64,000 nucleotides of DNA from positions 4,422,304 through 4,486,303 of the forward strand of contig NZ_RRCN01000001.1 of the NCBI RefSeq assembly GCF_003863965.1. The letters run 5' to 3'. Source of the DNA: Paenibacillus oralis (lineage in GTDB: Bacteria > Bacillota > Bacilli > Paenibacillales > Paenibacillaceae). Positions 45,399-54,550 of the stretch are shown one piece after another. The first letter of the stretch is position 1. Every line of letters begins with the position of its first letter. The notes beneath the pieces were generated by a model. It ran no database searches. It was not told the origin of the DNA and saw nothing but the letters and a program-made list of their open reading frames with translations. Position numbers and translations under genes: made by a program.

Positions 45399-45630
45399 TA
45401 TAGTCTCTCCTTGGTTTACACGTTGTAATCAATTGCATTATGTAAACCATGGCGTACCTCGAGATGGTCCTTGACATCCGGCTGCAGGAACGACCAATCG
45501 TTAGCCTTCAAATAGCGGCACTTTATGTACTTATTATCCGGAGCCAGGCTAGTTGATCCCCATTAGAGGATTTTTTTGTACTTATTTCCTATTGAATGGC
45601 CCATAACGCGGTCATCCCCCTACGATCCGA
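45399..45630. other. Intergenic region, no gene seen
   Basis: This is the upstream region of the MFS-tetR operon. TACACGTTGTAATC near 45417 may be part of its operator; beyond about 45450 I see no coding or structured signal. Confidence 0.35.
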
Positions 45631-45716
45631 GAAAATAGCGACATAAAATTCCCCTATTGCTCCCAAACGGACGGATATCGCCGGAATAGCGCCATTTTAT
45701 GCCCTTATGTTTTTCG
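45631..45716. repeat. Inverted repeat of the AAATAGCG family
   Basis: GAAAATAGCGACATAAAAT (45631-45649 region) is imperfectly complementary to ATTTTATGCCCTTATGTTTTTC (45694-45716 region), with an inner CCCTATT/GGAATAG pair. It shares word content with the long inverted repeat at 21720-21796. Confidence 0.55.
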
Positions 45717-45736
45717 GAGGAGATTCTCAGGGCTGC

Positions 45737-46546
45737 TTAAGCCAAGGAATTTGACGGCAGCCGTGAGGATACCGGGCAGAACCCCGGGCTTGCCGCGGAC
45801 AACTGCTCGGCGTAATCCGCATCCAGCTTGGCCAGTTCGGCAAAATAACTATCGATGACGTGATTGGCGGGTACGGAACCGTTTTGGAAATTCAGCGGAC
45901 AGGTAGTAGGGACGTGGCGGTAATAGTATGTTTTTTCCCGTTTCGGCAGTTTGTAGATATAAGGCGGCGCATGGGTTACGACATCGAACAGGTTGGCGAT
46001 CCGGTAGCTGTTGGGGACGTATTTGGCGAAAGCTTTGGCAAAATCGGGATCGCCGACGCGGGGCGAACCGAACGTAAACAGAACCGGAGTACACGCGGCG
46101 TTTGCCGCAATATCGACGGCGCATAAGGTGGCAAGGGCCCCGCCTAGACTATGGCCGGCAACGTAAAGGGGTTTTTCTTGCGGCAAGCGGCGCAGGGCGG
46201 ACAAGATCTGCTTCCGGGCCGAAGCGTAAATGCCGGTGAAGCCGCGGTGAGTGAGGGCGGCTTCTTTGATATATCCGCAGCTTTTTTGCGAGGCGATGGC
46301 GTCGGCGATCCAGTTGGTCGTCGAACTGGTGCCGCGAAAAGCGATCACGATTTCCTCCGGGGAATGGAGAATAAATCCGAATCGTTCCCAAACGCCGATG
46401 AAGGATTTGGCTTCGATCGTATCAAACAGCGAATAACCGGGCGGGAGGGCAAACGATCCGTCTTCGTTCGAAAATTGCGCATAGGTCTGACTGCAGACCG
46501 CGGCCAGAAATATCGCCCGCTGAACTTGAGCCGCATCCAATTCCAT
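45737..46546 (-). CDS. Class 3 lipase
   Basis: 269-aa alpha/beta hydrolase of the fungal-type (class 3) lipase family. The nucleophile Ser is in the elbow VAGHSLGGALA; the Asp is in RVGDPDF or NLFDVVTHAPP; and the C-terminal His is probably in ANHVIDSYF. The oxyanion region is FRGTSSTTNWI. ATG 46546 follows AGGGGGG; the longer frame to 46570 is unlikely. There is no signal peptide, so it is probably cytoplasmic. Terminators were not evident. Confidence 0.88.
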   Translation of the reverse strand: MELDAAQVQRAIFLAAVCSQTYAQFSNEDGSFALPPGYSLFDTIEAKSFIGVWERFGFILHSPEEIVIAFRGTSSTTNWIADAIASQKSCGYIKEAALTHRGFTGIYASARKQILSALRRLPQEKPLYVAGHSLGGALATLCAVDIAANAACTPVLFTFGSPRVGDPDFAKAFAKYVPNSYRIANLFDVVTHAPPYIYKLPKREKTYYYRHVPTTCPLNFQNGSVPANHVIDSYFAELAKLDADYAEQLSAASPGFCPVSSRLPSNSLA

Positions 46547-46640
46547 CTTTAATCCCCCCTTTTTCCTCAATATATTTGAAAATCCAGGGAAAAGTGCCTA
46601 TTCCGCCACAACTAATGAAGAAGCAGATCCGCAAAGGGGG

Positions 46641-46699
46641 TTTACAAATCGTAATGATTACGATATTACGTTTGACGTTAATGCGTAATGATTACGATT
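46641..46699 (+). promoter_or_regulatory. Promoter with two Zur boxes for the zinc operon
   Basis: TTTACA (46641-46646) and TATTAC (46664-46669) are 17 bases apart. The spacer is filled by ATCGTAATGATTACGAT (46648-46664), a perfect palindrome matching the Bacillus Zur box. A second copy of the core CGTAATGATTACG lies at 46684-46696. Zinc-bound Zur should block transcription. Confidence 0.92.
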
Positions 46700-46715
46700 A
46701 AGGGGAGAGGTTGGC

Positions 46716-47421
46716 ATGATTTTATCGTCCATGCGCGAGGTTGTTTTTGGGTATGGGAACGAGCCTGTCATCGAAAACTTGTCTCTCGACATCCATACCG
46801 GACAATTTATCGGGATCGCCGGGGCCAACGGAACAGCCAAGTCGACTTTGCTGAAGCTGATGCTGGGACTGCTCAAGCCTTGGAGCGGTTCAGTGAGGTT
46901 CAACCGGTTTCAGGAAGACGGCTCAAAGGTGGTTGTCGGCTATGTGCCGTAGCAAGTGTCTTCTTTTAATGCAGGATTCCCCAGCAAAGTTATTGAGCTG
47001 GTCCGTTCAGGTTGTTATTCCCGCTTGGGGTTGTTCGGCCGGTTCAAAGAGGAGCAGCGGCAGGTTGTGGAGCGAAGCTTGAAGCAGGTAGGCATGTGGG
47101 AGTTCCGCGATCGTAAAATCGGCGTTGTCGGGAGGTCAAAAACAACGTGTCTGCATTGCCCGGGCGCTGGCCCAGGAGCCTCAGGTGCTCATATTGGATG
47201 AGCCCGCTACGGGCATGGATGCGGCGAGCCGGACCGCGCTTTACGAGCTGTTAAGGGAGGACGTAACGAACCAAGGCCGGACGGTGATTATGGTCACCCA
47301 CGGGCTTGAGGAAACGGCGCCGTATCTCGACACATTGATTAGGTTGGTGCGGGAGGAGGATGAGGGATGGCGATGTTCGGTTACGAATTCATGCAGCGCG
47401 CCTTTTGGGCAGGAGGCTTGA
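46716..47421 (+). pseudogene. znuC: Zinc ABC importer ATPase, broken
   Basis: A ZnuC/AdcC-like ATPase with three defects. The Walker A reads GANGTAKST (residues 36-44), with Ala where the invariant Gly before Lys should be. TAG at 46950-46952 interrupts GYVP*QVSSFNAGFP, where CAG would be expected. Near 47124 the frame shifts: upstream RKIG, downstream LSGGQKQRVCIARALA from 47125. Walker B (ILILDEPATGMD-like) and the switch His (MVTHGLEE) are intact in the last frame. Full length would be about 235 residues. The gene cannot give a normal ATPase. Confidence 0.9.
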
Positions 47422-48239
47422 TCGGCATCATCGCTCCGCTGCTCGGGGTTTACCTTATGCTTCGCCGCCAGGCGTTGATGGCGGATACGCTGTCCCATGT
47501 ATCCCTGGCCGGGGTGGCTTTAGGCTCGGTGCTGCATCTGAATCCCGCGCTCAGCGGTTTTGCGGTGGCCATTGCCGGAGGAGTCGTCATCGAGCAGCTT
47601 CGCCGTTCCTACCGTACATACAGCGAACTGCCGGTAGCGATCATTATGAATTCGGGGCTGGCGCTTGCCGTAGTGCTTATGAGCGTAAAGCAGAACTTGA
47701 GCCAAAGCTTCAGCTCTTATCTGTTTGGTTCCATCGTTGCGGTCAGCGATACTCAATTAATCCTGATCGCCGTCGTCGCTTTGGCCGGTTTGTTTTATTT
47801 TATCGTATTGCGCCGCCCGCTTTATCATCTGACGTTTGATGAGGAGACCGCCGCGATTTCCGGCGTCCGGGTCAAGCTGCTGTCCTTCTCCTTTGCGGTG
47901 TTGACCGGGATGACCGTGGCCGCTGCTATGCCTGTCGTGGGCGTGCTGCTGGTGTCGGCGTTAATCGTGCTGCCGGCCTCGCTGGCTTTGCGCGTTGCGT
48001 CCGGTTTTGCGGCGGCGATCGCCATCTCCGTCGGTACCGGGTTGATCGGCGTTTTTTCCGGCTTAAGCGTTTCGTATTACATCAATACCCCGCCCGGGGG
48101 AACAATCGCCTTGATTCTGCTCGTTTTCCTGCTTGTTACGATCCTGATGCAAAAGCTGGTGCGGGTTCGCGGCCGGCGGGTTGCCAAACAACAAATTAAA
48201 AAGAAGGAGTTTATAAAAAATGAAATTTTGGAATTGTAG
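47367..48239 (+). CDS. znuB: Zinc ABC importer permease
   Basis: 290-aa membrane protein of the ABC-3 (ZnuB/AdcB) family with about eight helices: GLIGIIAPLLGVYLMLRRQAL at the start, DTLSHVSLAGVALG, and FDEETAAISGVRV near residue 155. It overlaps the 3' end of the broken ATPase gene. The frame is intact, unlike its neighbours. Confidence 0.92.
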   Translation: MAMFGYEFMQRAFWAGGLIGIIAPLLGVYLMLRRQALMADTLSHVSLAGVALGSVLHLNPALSGFAVAIAGGVVIEQLRRSYRTYSELPVAIIMNSGLALAVVLMSVKQNLSQSFSSYLFGSIVAVSDTQLILIAVVALAGLFYFIVLRRPLYHLTFDEETAAISGVRVKLLSFSFAVLTGMTVAAAMPVVGVLLVSALIVLPASLALRVASGFAAAIAISVGTGLIGVFSGLSVSYYINTPPGGTIALILLVFLLVTILMQKLVRVRGRRVAKQQIKKKEFIKNEILEL

Positions 48240-49328
48240 TTTTGTTGCTTTATCGTTATCCATGATGCTGGTTGCGGCCGGTTGCGGATCAAACGCCAAT
48301 ACACCGGCCACGGGAAAATTGGAAATTAAAACGAGTTTTTATCCGATGTACGAATTTACGCGCCAAGTAGCGGGGGATCTGGCCAACGTGGAAAACCTCG
48401 TTCCCGCGGGCATGGAGCCGCATGATTGGGAGCCGACGCCCCAGGACATGGCCGCGATTACCGAGGCTGACGTACTCGTGTACAATGGGGCCGGTATGGA
48501 AGGCTGGGTGGACCAGGTGCTGGACAGCGCCACGGGGAAAGGGCTAAAGGCGATTGAAGCCAGTCAAGGGCTTGAAATCGTGGAAGGCGCGGAAGGGCAT
48601 GAGCATGAACATGGCGATGAAGCCCATGAAGATGGCGAACATGCGCATGAGGAAGGTGACCAAGTGCATGAAGACGGCGAACATGCGCATGAGGAAGGTG
48701 ACCATGTGCATGAAGACGGCGAGCATGTGCATGAGGAGGGGGAACATGCTCATGAAACAGACGTACATAGTCACGATGAAAGCGGGCACCACCATGATCA
48801 TGGCGGCCTGGACCCGCACGTATGGCTGTCGCCGGCGCTGGGATTCAAGAGGTACGCAACATTGAAAAAGGATTGTCCGAAGCGGCTCCGCAATACGCGA
48901 ACCAGTTTAAAGCCAATGCCGATGCTTATGTAGCCGAGCTGGAGGCGCTCGACAAGGAATTTGCCGAAACGCTCAGGGACAGCAAGCGCAAGGACTTTAT
49001 TACCCAGCATGCCGCCTTCGGTTATCTGGCCAAACAATACGGGCTGACTCAGGTGCCGATCGCCGGCCTGTCGCCGGAACAGGAGCCGTCGGCTTCCCAG
49101 ATGGCCGAAATCGTCCAGTTTGCGAAAGAGCACAACGTGAAGACGATCTTTTTTGAAACCCTGGTGTCCTCCAAGGTGGCCGATACGATCGCTTCCGAAA
49201 TCGGGGCAAAATCGGCGGTGTTGAATCCGATCGAAGGTTTGACCGAAGAGGACTCGGCTAAGGGGCTAGATTACATTGGCGTGATGCGTCAAAATCTGCA
49301 AGCCCTGAGGAATGCGCTGAACGAATAG
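48220..49328 (+). pseudogene. znuA: Zinc-binding lipoprotein, frameshifted
   Basis: A cluster A-I zinc-binding protein (ZnuA/AdcA-like). ATG 48220 overlaps znuB; the lipobox is AAGC. The first zinc His is in GMEPHDWEP. A long His/Glu/Asp-rich loop (~residues 125-195) includes a 14-residue unit repeated about three times (DGEHAHEEGDxVHE). After DPHVWLSPAL (near 48842) one base is missing: the original frame runs into a stop at 48933, while the natural continuation IQEVRNIEKGLSEAAPQ runs in another frame to 49328. No full-length protein is made unless a frameshift occurs. Confidence 0.88.
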
Positions 49329-49421
49329 AAATAGTATATACGGCCCGACATAACGTTCTGATTGGATATACTCCAATAGAATTGGAAATTTAATGGTAAT
49401 TACAGCAGTATCATTGGAAAT

Positions 49422-49486
49422 ATCCAATAGATTAGGCTCGGCAGGGAGTAAAACGCCCGACCTGAGCTTAATCTATTGGATTTTTT
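49422..49486 (+). terminator. Long hairpin terminator
   Basis: ATCCAATAGATTAGGCTC (49422-49439) pairs with GAGCTTAATCTATTGGAT (49464-49481), one G-U pair, then T residues. Related CCAATAGA/TCTATTGG words recur at 49371-49392 and 49530-49550, so the region is a small repeat cluster between the zinc genes and lysR. Confidence 0.75.
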
Positions 49487-49658
49487 CCAATTGGAGCTAC
49501 AAATCACGTTCGATTCCGCCAATCTATTGGATTTTATCCAATGAGAGGCGGGAATTTGCTCGGTAAATAAATTCCCCGGGTGCTTGCCCAAAAACGGGTT
49601 CGGTGTTACGTTAGGAGAAACCTGCAAGAATCCATGAAGCCGAAGGGTGAATAGATCA

Positions 49659-50576
49659 ATGAAAATAACTTTACAGCAGCTTCGATACGTTGTCGAGGTG
49701 GCCAACCGCGGTTCGATGAACGAGGCGGCGAGAAGATTGTTTATTTCCCAGCCCAGCCTTTCCAACGCCATCCGGGAGCTCGAGGAGAACATCCAAATGA
49801 CGATTTTCGAGCGGACGAACAAAGGCATTACGCTCTCCAAAGAAGGCGCCGAGTTCCTCGCGTACGCGAGACAGGTGATGGAGCAGGCGGAACTTTTGGA
49901 AAACCGCTACCTGAACGCCAAGCCGTCGCCCCAGCATTTCTCGGTTTCCACCCAGCATTACGCGTTCGCGGTTAACGCGTTTGTGAAGCTGGTTCAGGAG
50001 TACGGGCAGGACGAATACGAATTGGCCTTGCGGGAGACCAAAACCCACGAAATCATCCAGGACGTCAAAAGCCAGCGCAGCGAAATCGGCATTTTATATA
50101 TCAATGAATTCAATTCGAAGGTGATCAACCGGCTGCTGAAGGACGGGAATTTGATTTTTAACAGCCTGTTTAAGGCGAAGGCGCATATCTTTGTCAGCAT
50201 CCGCAATCCTTTGGCCCAGCATGCCGTGGTCACGCTGGATCAGCTTCAGGACTACCCGTATTTATATTTCGAGCAGGGGGAGTTCAATTCGTTTCATTTT
50301 GCCGAGGAAATTTTGAGCACGCTCTCCCATCGGAAAAGCATCAAGGTGAACGACCGGGCCACGCTGTTTAATTTGCTGATCGGCTTAAACGGGTATACGA
50401 TCTCCACCGGCGTGCTTAGCTCGGACCTGAACGGAAATGAGATTATTCCGGTTCCGCTCGCCAGCGACGAAACGATCAATGTGGGGTGGATTTGCCATCG
50501 CAACGCCAAGCTGACCAAGCTGGGCACGGCCTATATCGAGGCGCTGGAGCAAACGGTGGCAAACGAAGGCCGTTGA
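49659..50576 (+). CDS. LysR-family regulator, possibly of methionine or sulfur metabolism
   Basis: 305-aa LysR protein. The helix-turn-helix is at the N-terminus (LQQLRYVVEVANRGSMNEAARRLFISQPSLSNAIRE), followed by a two-lobed effector domain. ATG 49659 is chosen with AAGGGTGA about 9 bases upstream; the GTG at 49647 lies in that site. It stands 108 bases before metE on the same strand; the gap contains a palindrome, so control of metE is plausible (inference). Confidence 0.85.
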   Translation: MKITLQQLRYVVEVANRGSMNEAARRLFISQPSLSNAIRELEENIQMTIFERTNKGITLSKEGAEFLAYARQVMEQAELLENRYLNAKPSPQHFSVSTQHYAFAVNAFVKLVQEYGQDEYELALRETKTHEIIQDVKSQRSEIGILYINEFNSKVINRLLKDGNLIFNSLFKAKAHIFVSIRNPLAQHAVVTLDQLQDYPYLYFEQGEFNSFHFAEEILSTLSHRKSIKVNDRATLFNLLIGLNGYTISTGVLSSDLNGNEIIPVPLASDETINVGWICHRNAKLTKLGTAYIEALEQTVANEGR

Positions 50577-50619
50577 TATAGCTTTTGGCTATAACGGGCA
50601 ATAGGTAATTAGATTTACT

Positions 50620-50650
50620 CTATAAACTTTAAAGTATGCTATCTTATTCC
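50620..50650 (+). promoter_or_regulatory. Possible LysR site and promoter upstream of metE
   Basis: The perfect 10-base palindrome ACTTTAAAGT (50626-50635) lies within TATAAACTTTAAAGTATG. TGCTAT follows as a possible -10. No S-box or T-box leader is visible in the short gap. Confidence 0.4.
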
Positions 50651-50684
50651 TAATCATTTTGAGAAGGATGAAACGAGGAGTGAG

Positions 50685-52979
50685 ATGCATATGAAAAGCG
50701 CTAATTTGGGTTATCCCCGCATCGGACGGAACCGGGAGTGGAAAAAGGCTTTGGAAGCCTACTGGTCCGGCAAGCTGGAGGAAAAAGAACTTCACGAAGA
50801 ACTCAAAAACATACGGCTTAGCAATTTGAAGCTGCAGCAGGAAAAAGGAATCGAAGTGATTCCGGTCGGCGACTTCACTTACTATGACCATGTGCTGGAC
50901 ACGGCCGTTATGTTCGGGCTGATTCCGCAAAGATTTGGTTACGAAGGAGGAGCGCCGGACTTGTCCGTTTATTACGCCATGGCCCGAGGCAGCCGGGAAG
51001 CCGCGGCCTGTGAAATGACGAAGTGGTTCAATACGAACTACCACTATATCGTGCCGGAGCTGGAGGAAAACCTCGAGCCCAAGCTGACCCGCAACCGCCC
51101 GCTTGAAGCCTACCGTGAGGCCAAAGCGGAGCTGGGGATCGAAGGCAGACCGGTTATCGTCGGGCCGTATACGTTCTTGAAGCTGTCCAAGGGATACGCC
51201 GCGGATCAGCTTGACAGCTGGATTGACAAGCTGCTTCCGCTGTATGGGCAGATCTTGAAGGAACTGGCGGCGGAAGGCGCCGAATGGGTGCAGATCGACG
51301 AGCCGATTCTTGCCACCTCGCTGGCCGAAGAAGAAATTCAGCACATCACACGTATTTATGACAAGCTGGCGCAAGAAGCCCCGGGCATCAAGCTGTTCCT
51401 GCAAACATACTTCGAAGCGGTTGATCACTACCAAGCCGTCACGGCGCTTCCCGTTCAAGGTATCGGTTTGGATTTCGTACATGACAAAGGGCGTAATTTG
51501 CAGGCGATCCGCGAGTTTGGTTTTCCCGCAGGCAAGCTGCTGGGCGCGGGCCTGATCGACGGCCGCGCCATCTGGCGGGCGGACCTGGACAACAAGCTGG
51601 AGACGCTGCAGACGCTGGCCGAAGCGGTGCCGGCGGACCAACTTGTGATCCAGCCTTCCTGCAGCTTGCTGCACGTCCCGATCAGCGCCGAAAACGAGCG
51701 GACGCTGGAGCCTGTTTTGCGCGGGGCGCTCGCTTTTGCCGACGAGAAGCTGGAGGAGATCGCGCTGCTGGCCAAGGCCGGCCGGCTCGGCTACGAAGCC
51801 GTCCGCTCCGCAGCGGAAGGCGTAAACCATGCGCGCCGCGCGCTGCAGCAGTCGCCGTCCCGCAACAGCCGGCCGGTCCAGCAGCGGATGGCCGACTTGG
51901 CCGCGCAGCCGACTTCCCGCCCGGACAGCTATGAAGTGCGGAGCAAGCTCCAGCGGAAACGCTGGAACCTGCCGCTGCTGCCGACGACGACGATCGGCAG
52001 CTTCCCGCAGACGCCGGAAGTCCGCAGCGCCCGGCAAAAATGGCGCAAGGGCGAATGGACGGGCGAGCGTTACGAGGCGTTTATCAAAGAGCAGATCGGA
52101 ATTTGGATCGAGCTGCAGGCCGAGCTTGGACTGGACGTGTTCGTGCACGGCGAGTTTGAACGGAACGATATGGTGGAATTTTTCGGGGAGAAATTGGCCG
52201 GCTTCGCCTTTACGGCGAACGGATGGGTGCAATCCTACGGCTCGCGCTGCGTAAAACCTCCGGTCATCTATGGCGATGTGGAATGGACAGGGCCGATGAC
52301 CGTGGCCGAAACGGTGTACGCCCAGTCCCTAACGGATAAGCCGGTGAAGGGAATGTTGACCGGTCCGGTGACGATTTTGAACTGGTCGTTTGTGCGCGAC
52401 GATAAATCCCGCGAAGACGTGGCTTATCAGATCGCGCTTGCGCTGCGGGAAGAAGTGGAGGCGCTGGAAGCCGCGGGCATCGGGATGATCCAGGTCGACG
52501 AACCGGCGCTGCGCGAAGGCTTGCCGCTGAAACAGGCACAATGGCCGGCTTATTTGAACTGGGCGGTGCGGGCGTTCCGGCTGTCGACCTCCACGGTCAA
52601 AAACGAGACGCTGATCCATACGCATATGTGCTACAGCGAGTTTCATGATATCATCGATTCGATCAACGCGCTGGACGCCGATGTCATCTCGATCGAAACC
52701 TCCCGCAGCCACGGGGAGCTCATCGAAAGCTTTGAGAAGAACACTTACGACAAAGAGATCGGCCTCGGAGTATACGATATTCACAGCCCGCGCGTGCCTT
52801 CGGCCGCCGAAATGGGCTTGATGATCGAGCGGGCCCTGCGCGTTCTCGATCCGGCCCAATTCTGGATCAATCCGGATTGCGGTCTGAAAACCCGTAAATA
52901 CGAGGAAACCGTCGCCTCTCTGCGCAATATGGTCGAAGCCACCAAGCAGGCGCGCGAAAAATACGCCATCAAGGCGTAG
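50685..52979 (+). CDS. metE: Cobalamin-independent methionine synthase
   Basis: 764-aa 5-methyltetrahydropteroyltriglutamate-homocysteine methyltransferase, cytoplasmic; makes methionine from homocysteine. The N-terminal domain starts NLGYPRIGRNREWKKALE; the catalytic C-terminal domain has the zinc ligands in IHTHMCYSEF (His, Cys) and INPDCGLKTR (Cys). ATG 50685 and ATG 50691 (6 bases later, better spacing to GAGGAG) are both possible. Length is usual for the family. Followed by a terminator. Confidence 0.96.
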   Translation: MHMKSANLGYPRIGRNREWKKALEAYWSGKLEEKELHEELKNIRLSNLKLQQEKGIEVIPVGDFTYYDHVLDTAVMFGLIPQRFGYEGGAPDLSVYYAMARGSREAAACEMTKWFNTNYHYIVPELEENLEPKLTRNRPLEAYREAKAELGIEGRPVIVGPYTFLKLSKGYAADQLDSWIDKLLPLYGQILKELAAEGAEWVQIDEPILATSLAEEEIQHITRIYDKLAQEAPGIKLFLQTYFEAVDHYQAVTALPVQGIGLDFVHDKGRNLQAIREFGFPAGKLLGAGLIDGRAIWRADLDNKLETLQTLAEAVPADQLVIQPSCSLLHVPISAENERTLEPVLRGALAFADEKLEEIALLAKAGRLGYEAVRSAAEGVNHARRALQQSPSRNSRPVQQRMADLAAQPTSRPDSYEVRSKLQRKRWNLPLLPTTTIGSFPQTPEVRSARQKWRKGEWTGERYEAFIKEQIGIWIELQAELGLDVFVHGEFERNDMVEFFGEKLAGFAFTANGWVQSYGSRCVKPPVIYGDVEWTGPMTVAETVYAQSLTDKPVKGMLTGPVTILNWSFVRDDKSREDVAYQIALALREEVEALEAAGIGMIQVDEPALREGLPLKQAQWPAYLNWAVRAFRLSTSTVKNETLIHTHMCYSEFHDIIDSINALDADVISIETSRSHGELIESFEKNTYDKEIGLGVYDIHSPRVPSAAEMGLMIERALRVLDPAQFWINPDCGLKTRKYEETVASLRNMVEATKQAREKYAIKA

Positions 52980-53007
52980 GTTCCGGCCGGCGGCGGATTT
53001 GCCCAAA

Positions 53008-53058
53008 AATCCAAAAGCATGCGCTCCCCGAGGGGGGACCGCATGCTTTTTTGGATTT
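53008..53058. terminator. Terminator after metE
   Basis: CCAAAAGCATGCG pairs with CGCATGCTTTTTTGG around CTCCCC/GGGG, giving a long stem with T and A tracts on both sides. Confidence 0.85.
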
Positions 53059-53120
53059 CGATGATTCCCGAGCAGGCAGATTCACATTTTGCTTACAGCT
53101 CCGTAAATGAAGTTAACGGG

Positions 53121-53435
53121 TTATGAAACTGCTTTTAGTCCAACAACACCAACGACAATGATCATGAGACTTATAATGCGCCCAATGCTTTTGGATTCAC
53201 CAAAAAAGATCATGTTTACGAGAACTGCCGCCGAAGTTCCTATTCCAATCCAGACCGCATAGGCGATGCTGACTTGAAGATAGTTAAAGGAAGCGTAAAG
53301 AAAGGCAAAAGAACCTCCAAATCCCCCAAAGAACATCAGCAAATTCAAAATGGATTTCCTTAAGCTGAATTTTTTTAAACCAATGACCCCAACCAGCTCC
53401 AATAGAGCAGCAATCAACACGAATAGCCAACCCAT
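53121..53435 (-). CDS. SMR-family transporter subunit B
   Basis: 104-aa four-helix small multidrug resistance protein with the helix-1 Glu in AALLELVGVIGLKK and helix-3 motif SIAYAVWIGIGTSAA. It lies 1 base after the paired SMR gene and would form a heterodimer with it. There is no riboswitch here; a TetR gene is next. Confidence 0.88.
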   Translation of the reverse strand: MGWLFVLIAALLELVGVIGLKKFSLRKSILNLLMFFGGFGGSFAFLYASFNYLQVSIAYAVWIGIGTSAAVLVNMIFFGESKSIGRIISLMIIVVGVVGLKAVS

Positions 53436-53436
53436 A

Positions 53437-53784
53437 TTAACGAACTCCTTTTGCCGATCCGGATGCCGGCTTATTGTCGAATAGTTTCAATGCGATAACC
53501 CCGATAACCAGAATCCCCATAAACAGGCCTTTTGCAATGCTGAATTCCGCATCAAAAATAAGGATGTCCATTAGGGCTGTGCCCACTGTACCTGCCGCTG
53601 CAAAAACGGCGTAAACGGTGCCGGTCGGCAACGACTCGCAGGCTTTTGCAAGAAACTGCATATCAATGAGAATAACGGCAAGGATGATAACCCAGTGCCA
53701 CCAAGTATCGGCAACATTAAATCCAAAGACCCAAAATAATTCGAATAGAGAAGTTAATATGACGAAAATCCAACCCTTGTTCAT
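53437..53784 (-). CDS. SMR-family transporter subunit A
   Basis: 115-aa four-helix SMR protein with helix-1 Glu in LTSLFELFWVFGFN and helix-3 motif TGTVYAVFAAAGTVG. ATG 53784 has AAAGGA upstream; a longer frame to 53823 lacks a site. Paired with the next gene. The operator at 53831-53849 upstream matches the one in front of tetR. Confidence 0.88.
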   Translation of the reverse strand: MNKGWIFVILTSLFELFWVFGFNVADTWWHWVIILAVILIDMQFLAKACESLPTGTVYAVFAAAGTVGTALMDILIFDAEFSIAKGLFMGILVIGVIALKLFDNKPASGSAKGVR

Positions 53785-53830
53785 AGAACATTTTCCTTTC
53801 CGAAAATTCAAATAAGTCACCACACGATTA

Positions 53831-53849
53831 ATGAATGAACGTCAGTCAT
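53831..53849. promoter_or_regulatory. TetR operator upstream of the SMR pair
   Basis: ATGAATGA-ACG-TCAGTCAT, palindrome with one mismatch, matches the site at 54501-54519. Confidence 0.65.
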
Positions 53850-53891
53850 ATTACTGTAAAAAAATAAATTCAGATTTTCCGGTGCTCTTCT

Positions 53892-54476
53892 TTATGTTCT
53901 CCGCAACGATCTTTCGATGAAATGAAATACCCGCTTCTTATATACGTCCAGGGATTCTTCTTGCTCATGGCCGATATAATATCGTTCAGCCGCGTTTTCA
54001 ATTAGATTGATGATAAGTCTGGCTGTCCATTTGGCATGAAGATCACCGATAATCTCCTTATTGTTCATAGCTTTCAATAATTTATCCTCAAGCCAATCAT
54101 AATAAGGAGAATAGATGGCTTCCCATTTCTCCATGGAATGATCGATCGCTAGACCGGAGTAACACAGGATAAGAATTTCTTTGTACGAATCGGTGATGCT
54201 GAAGGTTTCGTTGATGATAACCTGCAAAACGTCCCGGAAGCTTTCTTGATCCTGCGCTTTTTCTTTGATGTTACCAAAAGTAATGGTTAGAAGATGATCG
54301 GCGATCGCGGGAATTAGCGCCTTTTTGGATGGGAAATATAAATAAAACGTTCCCTGGGCGACGCCCGCTTTTTTTACGATATCGGAAATCACCGTTTTGT
54401 CATATCCTTTTTCCGTGATGACTTCCATGGCCGCGTTTAAAATAAGATTGTATTTCCCGTCAGTGAGGTTTGCCAA
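53892..54476 (-). CDS. TetR-family repressor of the second SMR pair
   Basis: About 194-aa regulator with helix-turn-helix TVISDIVKKAGVAQGTFYLYF. The TTG start at 54476 is preferred: GAGGAGGGAG lies 8 bases upstream and the operator 54501-54519 then sits outside the gene. The ATG 54515 would put the operator over the start codon and lacks a ribosome site. It probably represses itself and the SMR pair. Confidence 0.85.
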   Translation of the reverse strand: MANLTDGKYNLILNAAMEVITEKGYDKTVISDIVKKAGVAQGTFYLYFPSKKALIPAIADHLLTITFGNIKEKAQDQESFRDVLQVIINETFSITDSYKEILILCYSGLAIDHSMEKWEAIYSPYYDWLEDKLLKAMNNKEIIGDLHAKWTARLIINLIENAAERYYIGHEQEESLDVYKKRVFHFIERSLRRT

Positions 54477-54500
54477 ATATTCATCTCCCTCCTCTTGATT

Positions 54501-54519
54501 ATGAATGACTTTCATTCAT
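54501..54519. promoter_or_regulatory. TetR operator upstream of tetR
   Basis: ATGAATGA-CTT-TCATTCAT, perfect 8-base arms with a 3-base centre. The same motif, with one mismatch, lies upstream of the SMR pair at 53831. Confidence 0.7.
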
Positions 54520-54550
54520 TATACGGAGGTACGGAAACATTGTCAAAACC

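Noticed and set aside
50577-50684. S-box or T-box leader upstream of metE
   Set aside because: The gap is too short and lacks the conserved cores and a terminator.
50589-52232. 547-codon minus-strand frame opposite metE
   Set aside because: Antisense shadow; metE is unambiguous.
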